Source of the DNA: an uncultured Gammaproteobacteria bacterium
GTDB lineage: Bacteria > Pseudomonadota > Gammaproteobacteria > Pseudomonadales > Pseudohongiellaceae
DNA length: 5,033 nt
Assembly (NCBI GenBank): GCA_903889815.1
Contig: CAISYX010000409.1
Coordinates: forward strand, 1 to 5,033
Direction: 5' to 3'
Shown: one piece after another, positions 1 through 5,033 of the stretch
Numbering within the stretch: position 1 is the first letter of the stretch
Layout of the letters: each line of letters begins with the position of its first letter
Translations under genes and position numbers: made by a program
The notes under the pieces: generated by a model
Seen by the model: only the letters and a program-made list of their open reading frames with translations
Told to the model about the DNA's origin: nothing
The model's database searches: none

Positions 1-415
1 CCAGTGCCGCATTGAGAAATGCGCCGCCTGCATTGGTATTGATCTCGATAAGACGCGGCCCGTTGGCCGACAGGTGAAAGTCATATCCCATGAATACCCC
101 CAGCGGACCGGACTCATGCTGGGCAATGGCGGGAGACTGTGCCGCAATGTACTCCCGATACATGGGCAACCGCGCGACCGATTCGATGGCTCTGACGGTA
201 CTGTGCATCTGCGCCAACAACTCTGCAGACAGAAACATCGGCGCATTGGAAAACAGATTGGGACGTGCGTCGATGAGTTCCTGAGTGATGGTGTTGCCGG
301 AGTCTCTCAGAAGAGCGTCATGCAGTGCGGGCCGATCCAGGGTAATGCAGAAGCACTCCTTGTTCAGCGCCTCAGCGACGGATTGCGCGAAAGATGGAGG
401 TGGTGTTGACGTCAT
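1..415 (-). CDS. Uncharacterised ATP-grasp-like protein, N-terminal part (cut by window edge)
   Basis: Reading the minus strand from the ATG at 415-413 gives 138 uninterrupted codons that run off the left edge, so the C-terminus is missing. The visible protein has a C-x-C followed by ITLD (Cys21, Cys23), then LFSN-P-F near residues 54-61. A strongly conserved-looking block at residues 106-132 contains GVFMGYDFHL and then RLIEINTNAGGA. The E-I-N-T-N-A-G-G element resembles the Mg-ATP-binding end of ATP-grasp ligases (compare E-V-N-T in D-Ala-D-Ala ligase), but the ligase substrate cannot be read from it. From memory, a family with this CxCITLD / FMGYDFHL / NTNAGG pattern occurs as a 'hypothetical protein' in Pseudomonadota. 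I know of no characterised member. There is no signal peptide or membrane helix in the visible part, so it is probably cytosolic. The ATG at 415 is the only standard start in this open frame (an upstream stop lies at 472-470). It lacks a clear Shine-Dalgarno. The gene lies downstream of copA on the same strand, 148 bases away. Confidence 0.8.
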   Translation of the reverse strand, partial: MTSTPPPSFAQSVAEALNKECFCITLDRPALHDALLRDSGNTITQELIDARPNLFSNAPMFLSAELLAQMHSTVRAIESVARLPMYREYIAAQSPAIAQHESGPLGVFMGYDFHLSANGPRLIEINTNAGGAFLNAAL

Positions 416-485
416 GTTGGAAAACCATTGGTTCGGGAACAGTCCCTTACCGTCACTGTATGCGCCCGATCACACCGACTTTCAA

Positions 486-511
486 CTGTGGGAGCGAGCC
501 CTGCTCGCAAT
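486..511. repeat. REP-like palindrome
   Basis: The sequence CTGTGGGAGCGAGCC followed by CTGCTCGCAAT contains a perfect 6-bp stem, GCGAGC (494-499) with GCTCGC (503-508), around a 3-base loop. It is preceded by a GTGGG head. This matches the architecture of Pseudomonas-type REP elements (a GTGG/GTAG head followed by a GC-rich palindrome), in which strings such as GTGGGAGCGAGCCTGCTCGC recur hundreds of times per genome. Only one clear copy is visible here, so assignment as a dispersed repeat rests on resemblance. It has no U-tract on either strand and so is not a classic intrinsic terminator. REP hairpins after a gene can still protect mRNA ends or bind gyrase/IHF. Confidence 0.6.
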
Positions 512-557
512 GAATTGCAAGCGAACCGGTTTGACCAGGTATCAACCGAGCCCACAG
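486..557. repeat. Inverted heptamers flanking the REP-like region
   Basis: CTGTGGG at 486-492 and its exact complement CCCACAG at 551-557 face each other across 58 bases, just downstream of copA. The left copy is the head of the REP-like hairpin. The right copy continues, read on the minus strand, as CTGTGGGCTCGGTT, which keeps the head but not a clear stem. A short palindrome AACCGGTT (524-531) and a CGGTT/AACCG pair (527-531 and 544-548) lie between. The arrangement suggests a pair of inverted REPs (a BIME) with a decayed right member. Confidence 0.4.
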
Positions 558-563
558 CAACCT

Positions 564-2765
564 CTAATCCAACGTCACAACACGCAACCGCAATGCATTG
601 ACAATAACACTGACCGAGGACAGTGCCATCGCTGCAGCGGCGATGATCGGTGACAGCAAGAGCCCCGTCAGTGGATAAAGCACGCCCGCAGCAATCGGAA
701 CTCCAACAGCGTTGTACACAAAGGCGAAGAACAGGTTCTGGCGAATGTTCATCATCGTTGCCTGCGATAATTTTCGAGCGGCCACGATACCCTTCAGATC
801 GCCTCGCAGAAGAGTGACGCCGGCGCTCTCTATTGCCACATCCGTGCCAGTGCCCATCGCAATTCCGACATCTGCGGTCGCCAGCGCAGGCGCGTCATTG
901 ACCCCGTCTCCCGCCATCGCGACCACACGACCTTCGCTCTTGTGACGCATCACAACCTTCGCCTTGTCCTCCGGCAGGACCTCCGCCTCGACTTCGTCGA
1001 TGTTGAGCTTGCGGGCAACAGCCAGAGCTGACGTTCGGTTATCGCCGGTAAGCATGACGACGCGAATGCCCACTGATTGCAACGCACTGATGGCCTCTGC
1101 GGTTGTCGCCTTGATTGGATCGGCGATGGCGAGCAGTCCCGCAAACTTTCCATCAACAGCGGCGAAAATCACCGTCGCCCCATCCTCGCGCAGTTGCTCT
1201 GCTTCGGCCTCGTGAGCACTGATATCGACTCGTTTGAATTCCATGAGCAGACGATTGCCAAGCAGCACCTCGCGGCCTTCCACGTTACCGATGACTCCTT
1301 TGCCATTGGGCGAATCAAAATCTATGGCATCCGGCAACGCCAGTCCCAATGACTGCGCCTTTTCGACGATGGCATTGGCCAGCGGATGCTCGCTGCCCTT
1401 CTCTAGGCTCCCCGCCATTCGCAAAAGCTCCGCTTCTGTCAGCCCATTGGCGGGCCGCACACCAGTGACCTGCGGCCTGCCTTCAGTCAGTGTGCCTGTC
1501 TTGTCTATGACCAGCGTGTCCACTTTTTCCAGCCGTTCGAGTGCTTCCGCGCTGCGAATCAACACGCCACTTTGTGCCCCACGGCCAACTCCCACCATGA
1601 TAGACATCGGCGTTGCCAGACCCAGAGCGCAGGGGCAGGCAATGATCAGCACACTGACTGCCGCAATCAACCCGTACGACATGGCGGGAACCGGCCCCAG
1701 AAGCGACCACCCCACAAAGGAGAGGACTGCAATCAAGACGACAACGGGAACGAACCTGCCAGCCACCTTGTCGGCCAGCCCCTGTATAGGTGCGCGACTA
1801 CGCTGGGCACCCGCCACCATCTGAACGATCTGCGCCAACATGGTGTCTCTGCCGACCTTGTCGGCTCGCATCACGAATGAGCCCTGCTGATTGATCGTGC
1901 CACCTATCACATGATCGCCGACCTTCTTGGTGACAGCCATGGGCTCGCCGGTCACCATCGACTCATCTACGTGTGAGCCACCATCCAGCACTTCACCGTC
2001 CAGTGGTACCTTGTCACCAGGGCGCACCCTCAATCGATCACCAACGACAACGTGATCCAGAGAGACGTCCGACTCCCCTCCCAGCTCATCGAGCCTGCGG
2101 GCTGTTGCCGGTGACAGATCGAGCAAGGCTCTGATGGCGCCTGAAGTCTTTTCACGAGCTCGCAGTTCCAGTATCTGACCGAGCAGAACCAGCACGATGA
2201 TGACGGCACCAGCCTCGAAATACACGGCGACGGAATCGTCCACCTGCCGAAAGGCCAGAGGAAATGCCCTTGGCACAAATGTGGCGGCGAGGCTGTACAG
2301 CAATGCCACCCCTGTGCCGAGAGAAATGAGCGTAAACATGTTCAGGTTGCGACTGCCTAATGACTGCCAGCCACGCACGAAGAATGGCCAACCCGCCCAA
2401 AGAATTACTGGCGTTGCAAATCCCATCTGCACCCAGTTCGACAACTGCGGGCGTATAAGGTGATCGAGACCGAACAGATGACCCCCCATTTCGAGTACCA
2501 GCACCGGGATAGAGAGCACTAGGCCAATCCAGAAGCGGCGAGTCATGTCGATGAGCTCGGCAGAAGGACCAGTGTCTTCGCCAGTGACCTGTTCCGGCTC
2601 CAGAGCCATCCCGCAAATGGGGCAACTGCCCGGTCCGGGCTGACGAATCTCCGGATGCATGGGGCAAGTGAAGATTGCAGAAGTAGATGGCGTCTGTTGC
2701 TGCCTATCGTCGTCTGAATGATGAGCGGGGGGCTGGTGGGTATGGTGACCTGAGTGTTCTGGCAT
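564..2765 (-). CDS. copA: Cu(+)/Ag(+)-exporting P1B-1-type ATPase (CopA)
   Basis: This complete 733-residue inner-membrane pump uses ATP hydrolysis to export monovalent copper or silver from the cytosol. Residues 1-30 form a His-rich tail (HHTH, HH). Residues 33-56 form a heavy-metal-binding module with CPMHPE and CPICGM, in place of the usual HMA domain with its CxxC. About eight membrane helices follow (near 78-97, 112-130, 139-163, 179-200, 334-358, 364-388, 675-700, 703-725). The actuator loop has TGE (272-274). The ion site has CPC (377-379). The phosphorylated Asp421 sits in DKTGT, the nucleotide domain has SEHPL (458-462), and the hinge has GDGVND (619-624). YN (684-685), Pro690 and MALSS (713-717) complete the P1B-1 signature for Cu(+)/Ag(+). 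All catalytic motifs are intact. The start is supported by the AAGAGGAA ribosome-binding site. The gene is divergent from the 149-residue membrane protein and close to a metal-type two-component system. The architecture resembles SilP/CopF-like members, so silver export is possible. Confidence 0.95.
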   Translation of the reverse strand: MPEHSGHHTHQPPAHHSDDDRQQQTPSTSAIFTCPMHPEIRQPGPGSCPICGMALEPEQVTGEDTGPSAELIDMTRRFWIGLVLSIPVLVLEMGGHLFGLDHLIRPQLSNWVQMGFATPVILWAGWPFFVRGWQSLGSRNLNMFTLISLGTGVALLYSLAATFVPRAFPLAFRQVDDSVAVYFEAGAVIIVLVLLGQILELRAREKTSGAIRALLDLSPATARRLDELGGESDVSLDHVVVGDRLRVRPGDKVPLDGEVLDGGSHVDESMVTGEPMAVTKKVGDHVIGGTINQQGSFVMRADKVGRDTMLAQIVQMVAGAQRSRAPIQGLADKVAGRFVPVVVLIAVLSFVGWSLLGPVPAMSYGLIAAVSVLIIACPCALGLATPMSIMVGVGRGAQSGVLIRSAEALERLEKVDTLVIDKTGTLTEGRPQVTGVRPANGLTEAELLRMAGSLEKGSEHPLANAIVEKAQSLGLALPDAIDFDSPNGKGVIGNVEGREVLLGNRLLMEFKRVDISAHEAEAEQLREDGATVIFAAVDGKFAGLLAIADPIKATTAEAISALQSVGIRVVMLTGDNRTSALAVARKLNIDEVEAEVLPEDKAKVVMRHKSEGRVVAMAGDGVNDAPALATADVGIAMGTGTDVAIESAGVTLLRGDLKGIVAARKLSQATMMNIRQNLFFAFVYNAVGVPIAAGVLYPLTGLLLSPIIAAAAMALSSVSVIVNALRLRVVTLD

Positions 2766-2772
2766 GAAACTA

Positions 2773-2780
2773 TTCCTCTT
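2773..2780 (-). promoter_or_regulatory. copA ribosome-binding site
   Basis: On the minus strand AAGAGGAA ends 7 bases before the copA ATG at 2765-2763. This is a good Shine-Dalgarno match and it fixes the start of copA. Confidence 0.75.
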
Positions 2781-2801
2781 GAAGCTGAATCCGATTTTGA
2801 T

Positions 2802-2820
2802 TTACCCGTCAAGGGTGTAA
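2802..2820. promoter_or_regulatory. Candidate operator palindrome
   Basis: TTACCC at 2802-2807 and GGGTGTAA at 2813-2820 form an imperfect inverted repeat. Its core is ACCC-GTCAA-GGGT, with outer TTA/TAA arms offset by two bases. It overlaps the candidate copA -35 element and lies just upstream of the divergent gene. That is a sensible place for a dimeric regulator, such as the OmpR-family protein encoded nearby. I cannot match it confidently to a known CopR/CusR box. Confidence 0.35.
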
Positions 2821-2829
2821 CGTGACCCC

Positions 2830-3279
2830 ATGACTAATCACCTGCTGACACTGCATCCAATGCTGGCGACATATTTCCTGGTAATCGCGCCAGCACATCT
2901 GCTTTGGGAGTTCCTCCATCTTCCCTTCTACACTCTTTGGGACACGGGGTCTGCCACTGAAATTCTATTCGCGGTCATCCACTGCACTGGTGGAGATCTG
3001 CTGATCGCTGCAAGTGCGCTGACGTTGGCAGTCATTGTCTTTGGACAGCATCAATGGCCTGAACAGCATTTTCTGCGCGTCGCCATTGCAGCTATCGCTT
3101 TCGGGCTCTTCTACACGGTATTCAGTGAGTGGCTGAATGTCGATATCCGTAGAACCTGGGCCTATAAAGAATCCATGCCACGATTGCCAGTGTTCGGCAC
3201 AGGCCTCACCCCTGTCTTGCAGTGGCTCATGGTGCCGACGCTGGGGTTCTGGATTGTCCACAGGGCAAGGTCACAGTGA
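2830..3279 (+). CDS. Uncharacterised four-helix inner-membrane protein
   Basis: This 149-residue protein has four predicted hydrophobic segments (about 12-33, 44-70, 82-100, 122-144) and no soluble domain. Polar residues sit in or at the edges of the helices: His23, Trp26-Glu27 and His30 in helix 1; His51 and Asp56 in helix 2; Glu100-Trp101 at the end of helix 3. A conserved-looking loop follows, FSEWLNVDIR then TWAY (99-112), and after it GTGLTPVLQW (123-132). I recall unnamed homologues in Pseudomonadota with this FSEWLNV / GTGL-P-LQW pattern, but no known function. The ATG at 2830 is preceded in frame by a stop at 2818-2820. Its ribosome-binding site is weak (AAGGG at 2811-2815, spaced too far), and the next Met is codon 11. 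The gene is divergent from copA across 64 bases, and its end overlaps the kinase 3' end by 53 bases. A role in copper handling is suggested only by this position. Confidence 0.8.
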   Translation: MTNHLLTLHPMLATYFLVIAPAHLLWEFLHLPFYTLWDTGSATEILFAVIHCTGGDLLIAASALTLAVIVFGQHQWPEQHFLRVAIAAIAFGLFYTVFSEWLNVDIRRTWAYKESMPRLPVFGTGLTPVLQWLMVPTLGFWIVHRARSQ

Positions 3280-4645
3280 ACCGGGTTTTTCCCCCGGTAG
3301 ACGTGACCATCACATCGCCACCGTGCGCCTGGGCGATGGATTTGACAATTGCCAGCCCCAAACCTCCCCCTTCGCTGCTGCGCCGTCTGGCCGGATCAAT
3401 GCGATAGAAACGTTCAAAAATCAGCGCCCGATGCTCGGCCGAAATTTCCGGGCCAGGATTCTCGACGTCGATCTGCACGCCGTTTGGATTTTTTGTACAG
3501 GTGACGGTCACAGCTTCACCGCTTGCGGTGTGCAAAAGGGCATTGCTCAGCAGATTGCTGAACGCACGCCTGAGCATCAGGCGGTCTCCCTGGACAGTGA
3601 TATCTTCTCCCACCAACTCGAAACGGACATTGCGGTCCTCGGCCCAAGCCTCGAAATATTCGAACAATCCCGTCAACTCGCGACGCAGGTGTACATCGGC
3701 TGACTCGGGCTTGATGAGATTGTCATCGGCTTGGGCCAGAAACAACATGTCAGCGACCATTTTGCCCATGCGCTCCAACTCTTCGAGATTGGAGTAGAGG
3801 ATTTCCTGATACTGCTCTGCACTGCGAGGCATCGACAACGCAACCTGTGTCTGCGTTGTCAAATTCGTGATCGGTGTGCGTAATTCGTGGGCGATGTCTG
3901 CGGAGAAGTGCGAAAGACGACGGAAGTTTTCTTCCAGCTTTTCCAGCATGACGTTGAAGGACAACACCAATTCGCCGAGCTCCACTGGGGCCTGTGCGGG
4001 GTCCAGTCGCACATCCATGCGCTCCGAGGTCACCGAGAGCATTCTGGCGCTAATACGGCGAATGGGGGCGTGCGCCCTCTGCACTGCAAACCACGCTACC
4101 AGAATGGTCACTATGCTCGCGGCTACGCTGATCAACCATAAATCACGATCCAGTTGATCGAGGTAATGCAGATGAAAGTCCATCGCCATGGCAACAACGA
4201 CGGTGTAGCCATTCACGCTCAGGACAATGCCGCGATAGGTGCCCTGCTGTGTTGTCCAAATCTGCAAGGCCTCGACAGCAACGGTAGTAGCTTGCTCCAC
4301 GCCAAGAGCCATGGACGCCAGCTCGGAACCAGCCGTGTCATGAAGCACCTGGTGTGCGTCATCGATAACGGTAAAGAGCACACCGTGATGCCCAACACCA
4401 GCGGCAGCAAGTTGCTCGTGCAAATACTGTGAATTGCTCACGACTTCAGCGCTTTCCAACGCCAACTGCAAGGCGCTGACTACTGCCTCGATTTCACCGA
4501 AATCCTGCTCCACAAAATGTTGATCAATCGAACGCTCCACGAGCCAGGCAAACGCCAGGAATGCTGTCGTAGTGGCAATGCCGACGAAGGCGGTAACACG
4601 CAGCGCCAATGAGACAGACCAGAGCTGGGAGGAATCAGTTTTCAT
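3227..4645 (-). CDS. copS: Heavy-metal (copper/silver) sensor histidine kinase, CusS/CopS type
   Basis: This complete 472-residue inner-membrane kinase senses periplasmic metal and phosphorylates its partner regulator. Helix 1 is near residues 14-36, the periplasmic sensor is about 37-168, and helix 2 is about 169-189. A HAMP linker follows (190-243). The H-box has FSADIAHELRTP with His253 as phospho-acceptor. The N-box is NLLSNALLH (364-372), the F-box is FERFYR (410-415) and the G-box is GGGLGL (426-431). ENPGPEI (395-401) replaces the classic DxGxG, as is usual in this family. The sensor has HF-x-EQD (His43-Phe44) near its start and DFHLHY (156-161) near its end. These resemble the CusS segments that carry the dimer-interface Ag(+)/Cu(+) ligands His42, Phe43 and His176. 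The ATG overlaps the regulator stop by 11 bases (4635-4645), which suggests translational coupling. The 3' end overlaps the convergent membrane-protein gene by 53 bases. The symbol reflects the family and context; cusS, pcoS or silS would be equivalent names. Confidence 0.92.
   Translation of the reverse strand: MKTDSSQLWSVSLALRVTAFVGIATTTAFLAFAWLVERSIDQHFVEQDFGEIEAVVSALQLALESAEVVSNSQYLHEQLAAAGVGHHGVLFTVIDDAHQVLHDTAGSELASMALGVEQATTVAVEALQIWTTQQGTYRGIVLSVNGYTVVVAMAMDFHLHYLDQLDRDLWLISVAASIVTILVAWFAVQRAHAPIRRISARMLSVTSERMDVRLDPAQAPVELGELVLSFNVMLEKLEENFRRLSHFSADIAHELRTPITNLTTQTQVALSMPRSAEQYQEILYSNLEELERMGKMVADMLFLAQADDNLIKPESADVHLRRELTGLFEYFEAWAEDRNVRFELVGEDITVQGDRLMLRRAFSNLLSNALLHTASGEAVTVTCTKNPNGVQIDVENPGPEISAEHRALIFERFYRIDPARRRSSEGGGLGLAIVKSIAQAHGGDVMVTSTGGKTRFTVTLPCGQSRTPASAP
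3269..3308. repeat. Two-tier inverted repeat at the convergent gene ends
   Basis: The outer arms are GGTCAC (3269-3274) and GTGACC (3303-3308). The inner arms are ACCGGG (3280-3285) and CCCGGT (3293-3298), around a TTTTTCC loop. The internal bulges are 5 and 4 bases. The structure starts in the last codons of the membrane-protein gene, spans its TGA and lies within the kinase coding sequence on the other strand. It lacks a terminal U-tract, so it would be a pause or mRNA-end structure rather than a standard intrinsic terminator. Confidence 0.45.
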
Positions 4646-5033
4646 CGCCAGTATCCAGTATGTAACCCATCCCTCTGACCGTACGAATCAACCGTGTCGA
4701 GAACGGGTCATCCACCTTGGCACGCAAACGCCGGATCGCGACATCAATCACGTTGGTATCGCTATCGAAATTCATATCCCAGACGAGAGACGCAATGAGA
4801 GAGCGTGGCAAGACTTCTCCCCGATGTCTCACCAACAATTGCAGAAGAGCGAATTCCTTGTTGGTGAGATGCAGACGGACACCGGCGCGCGTGGCACGAC
4901 GGCGCGACAGGTCCAGCACCAGATCGTCCACCTCCAGACGGTCGGAGGTCAGAGTGCCGCCCGCGCGCCGCAGTAGCGAACGCACTCGTGCAAGCAATTC
5001 GGAGAAGGAAAAGGGTTTCACGAGATAGTCATC
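4635..5033 (-). CDS. copR: OmpR-family heavy-metal response regulator, C-terminal part (cut by window edge)
   Basis: The frame is open through the right edge. The 132 visible residues begin at DDYLVKPF, the end of the receiver domain, whose Lys6 (visible numbering) is the conserved receiver lysine. The phospho-accepting Asp lies outside the window. FSELLARVRSLLRR follows as the last receiver helix and linker. The winged-helix DNA-binding domain then runs from about residue 35 to 128, with LTNKEFALLQLL, TNVIDVAIRRLRAKVD (recognition-helix region) and the closing wing RTVRGMGYIL. These match the CusR/CopR/PcoR/IrlR branch of metal regulators. The stop TGA lies inside the kinase start region (ATGAAAACTGA), so the two genes form an operon read leftwards. 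Likely targets are copper-resistance promoters, perhaps including the divergent region at 2766-2829. The GTG at 5021-5019 is an internal Val codon, not the start. Confidence 0.92.
   Translation of the reverse strand, partial: DDYLVKPFSFSELLARVRSLLRRAGGTLTSDRLEVDDLVLDLSRRRATRAGVRLHLTNKEFALLQLLVRHRGEVLPRSLIASLVWDMNFDSDTNVIDVAIRRLRAKVDDPFSTRLIRTVRGMGYILDTGDEN

Larger units (their letters stand above)
416..563. other. Intergenic gap between copA and the ATP-grasp-like gene
   Basis: This 148-base stretch has no convincing gene on either strand. It separates the copA stop codon from the start of the next leftward gene. Its right half is occupied by the REP-like hairpin and flanking inverted heptamers described separately. 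The left part (416-485) should hold any promoter for the ATP-grasp-like gene, but I see no clear -35/-10 pair. The purine run AAGGGA (448-443, minus) lies too far from the ATG to act as its ribosome-binding site. Confidence 0.6.
2766..2829. promoter_or_regulatory. Divergent promoter region, copA / membrane protein
   Basis: These 64 bases separate two start codons pointing away from each other, so promoters for both genes should lie here or within the gene starts. On the minus strand TTGACG (2812-2807) is a good -35 hexamer for copA. The sequence 16-19 bases further on (around ATTCAGCTT) is a poor -10, as expected for an activator-dependent promoter, although MerR-type spacing is not evident. 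On the plus strand only a weak TTGAAG (2780-2785) with no good -10 is visible. I do not see the CueR-type ACCTTCC...GGAAGGT operator. Promoter positions are inference. Confidence 0.45.

Noticed and set aside
494..508. REP hairpin as a Rho-independent terminator for copA
   Set aside because: On the minus strand the stem is followed by TCCCACAGTTG with no run of T, so it does not meet the intrinsic terminator pattern.
74..653. Plus-strand open frames at 74-409 and 285-653
   Set aside because: They are antisense to the ATP-grasp-like gene and cross the intergenic gap. Their translations show no recognisable motif, while the minus-strand frame shows a conserved block.
1234..1824. Long plus-strand open frame (196 codons) inside copA
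   Set aside because: It lies wholly antisense to the nucleotide-binding and membrane core of an intact ATPase. Its translation is low-complexity Ser/Pro/Thr/Ala-rich, typical of a reverse-frame shadow.
2766..2829. CueR/MerR-type operator in the copA promoter
   Set aside because: No ACCTTCC...GGAAGGT-like dyad with a 19-base -35/-10 spacer is present. Only a weaker ACCC/GGGT repeat is seen.
3137..3703. Plus-strand open frame of 188 codons antisense to the kinase
   Set aside because: It overlaps both the membrane-protein gene and the kinase ATPase domain, shows no domain, and has no ribosome-binding site that I can see.
4635..5021. A short standalone regulator starting at 5021
   Set aside because: The codon there is GTG inside DDYLVKPF, a conserved receiver-domain segment. 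The frame continues to the window edge, so the gene is truncated by the window and does not start here.

Overview
The window looks like part of a chromosomal copper-homeostasis locus from a Gram-negative bacterium, most likely a gammaproteobacterium. The reasons are moderately high GC, a CusS/CopS-type sensor kinase with a periplasmic domain, and a REP-like palindrome of the kind common in Pseudomonas and relatives. I cannot fix the genus from this sequence.

Layout, left to right. Bases 1-415 hold the 5' part of a leftward gene that runs off the window. It encodes an uncharacterised protein with an ATP-grasp-like E-I-N-T-N-A-G-G motif. Bases 416-563 are a non-coding gap with a REP-like hairpin inside a wider pair of inverted heptamers. 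Bases 564-2765 (minus) encode a complete 733-residue Cu(+)/Ag(+) P1B-1 ATPase (CopA type). It has a His-rich tail and a CPMHPE/CPICGM metal-binding module in place of the usual HMA domain. A 64-base divergent intergenic region carries the copA ribosome-binding site and an imperfect palindrome that could be an operator. Bases 2830-3279 (plus) encode a 149-residue four-helix membrane protein of unknown function. Its 3' end overlaps, tail to tail, the 3' end of a complete heavy-metal sensor histidine kinase (3227-4645, minus). The kinase start overlaps by 11 bases the stop of the preceding OmpR-family response regulator (4635-5033, minus), which is truncated by the right edge.

Inferred working model: the kinase senses periplasmic Cu(+)/Ag(+) and phosphorylates the regulator. 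The regulator may then activate the divergent copA / membrane-protein promoter region. CopA exports cytosolic Cu(+). The 149-residue protein and the ATP-grasp-like protein are the two uncharacterised parts of the locus and the best leads for something new. Their link to copper rests on gene position only. I saw no mobile element, CRISPR array, tRNA or rRNA.
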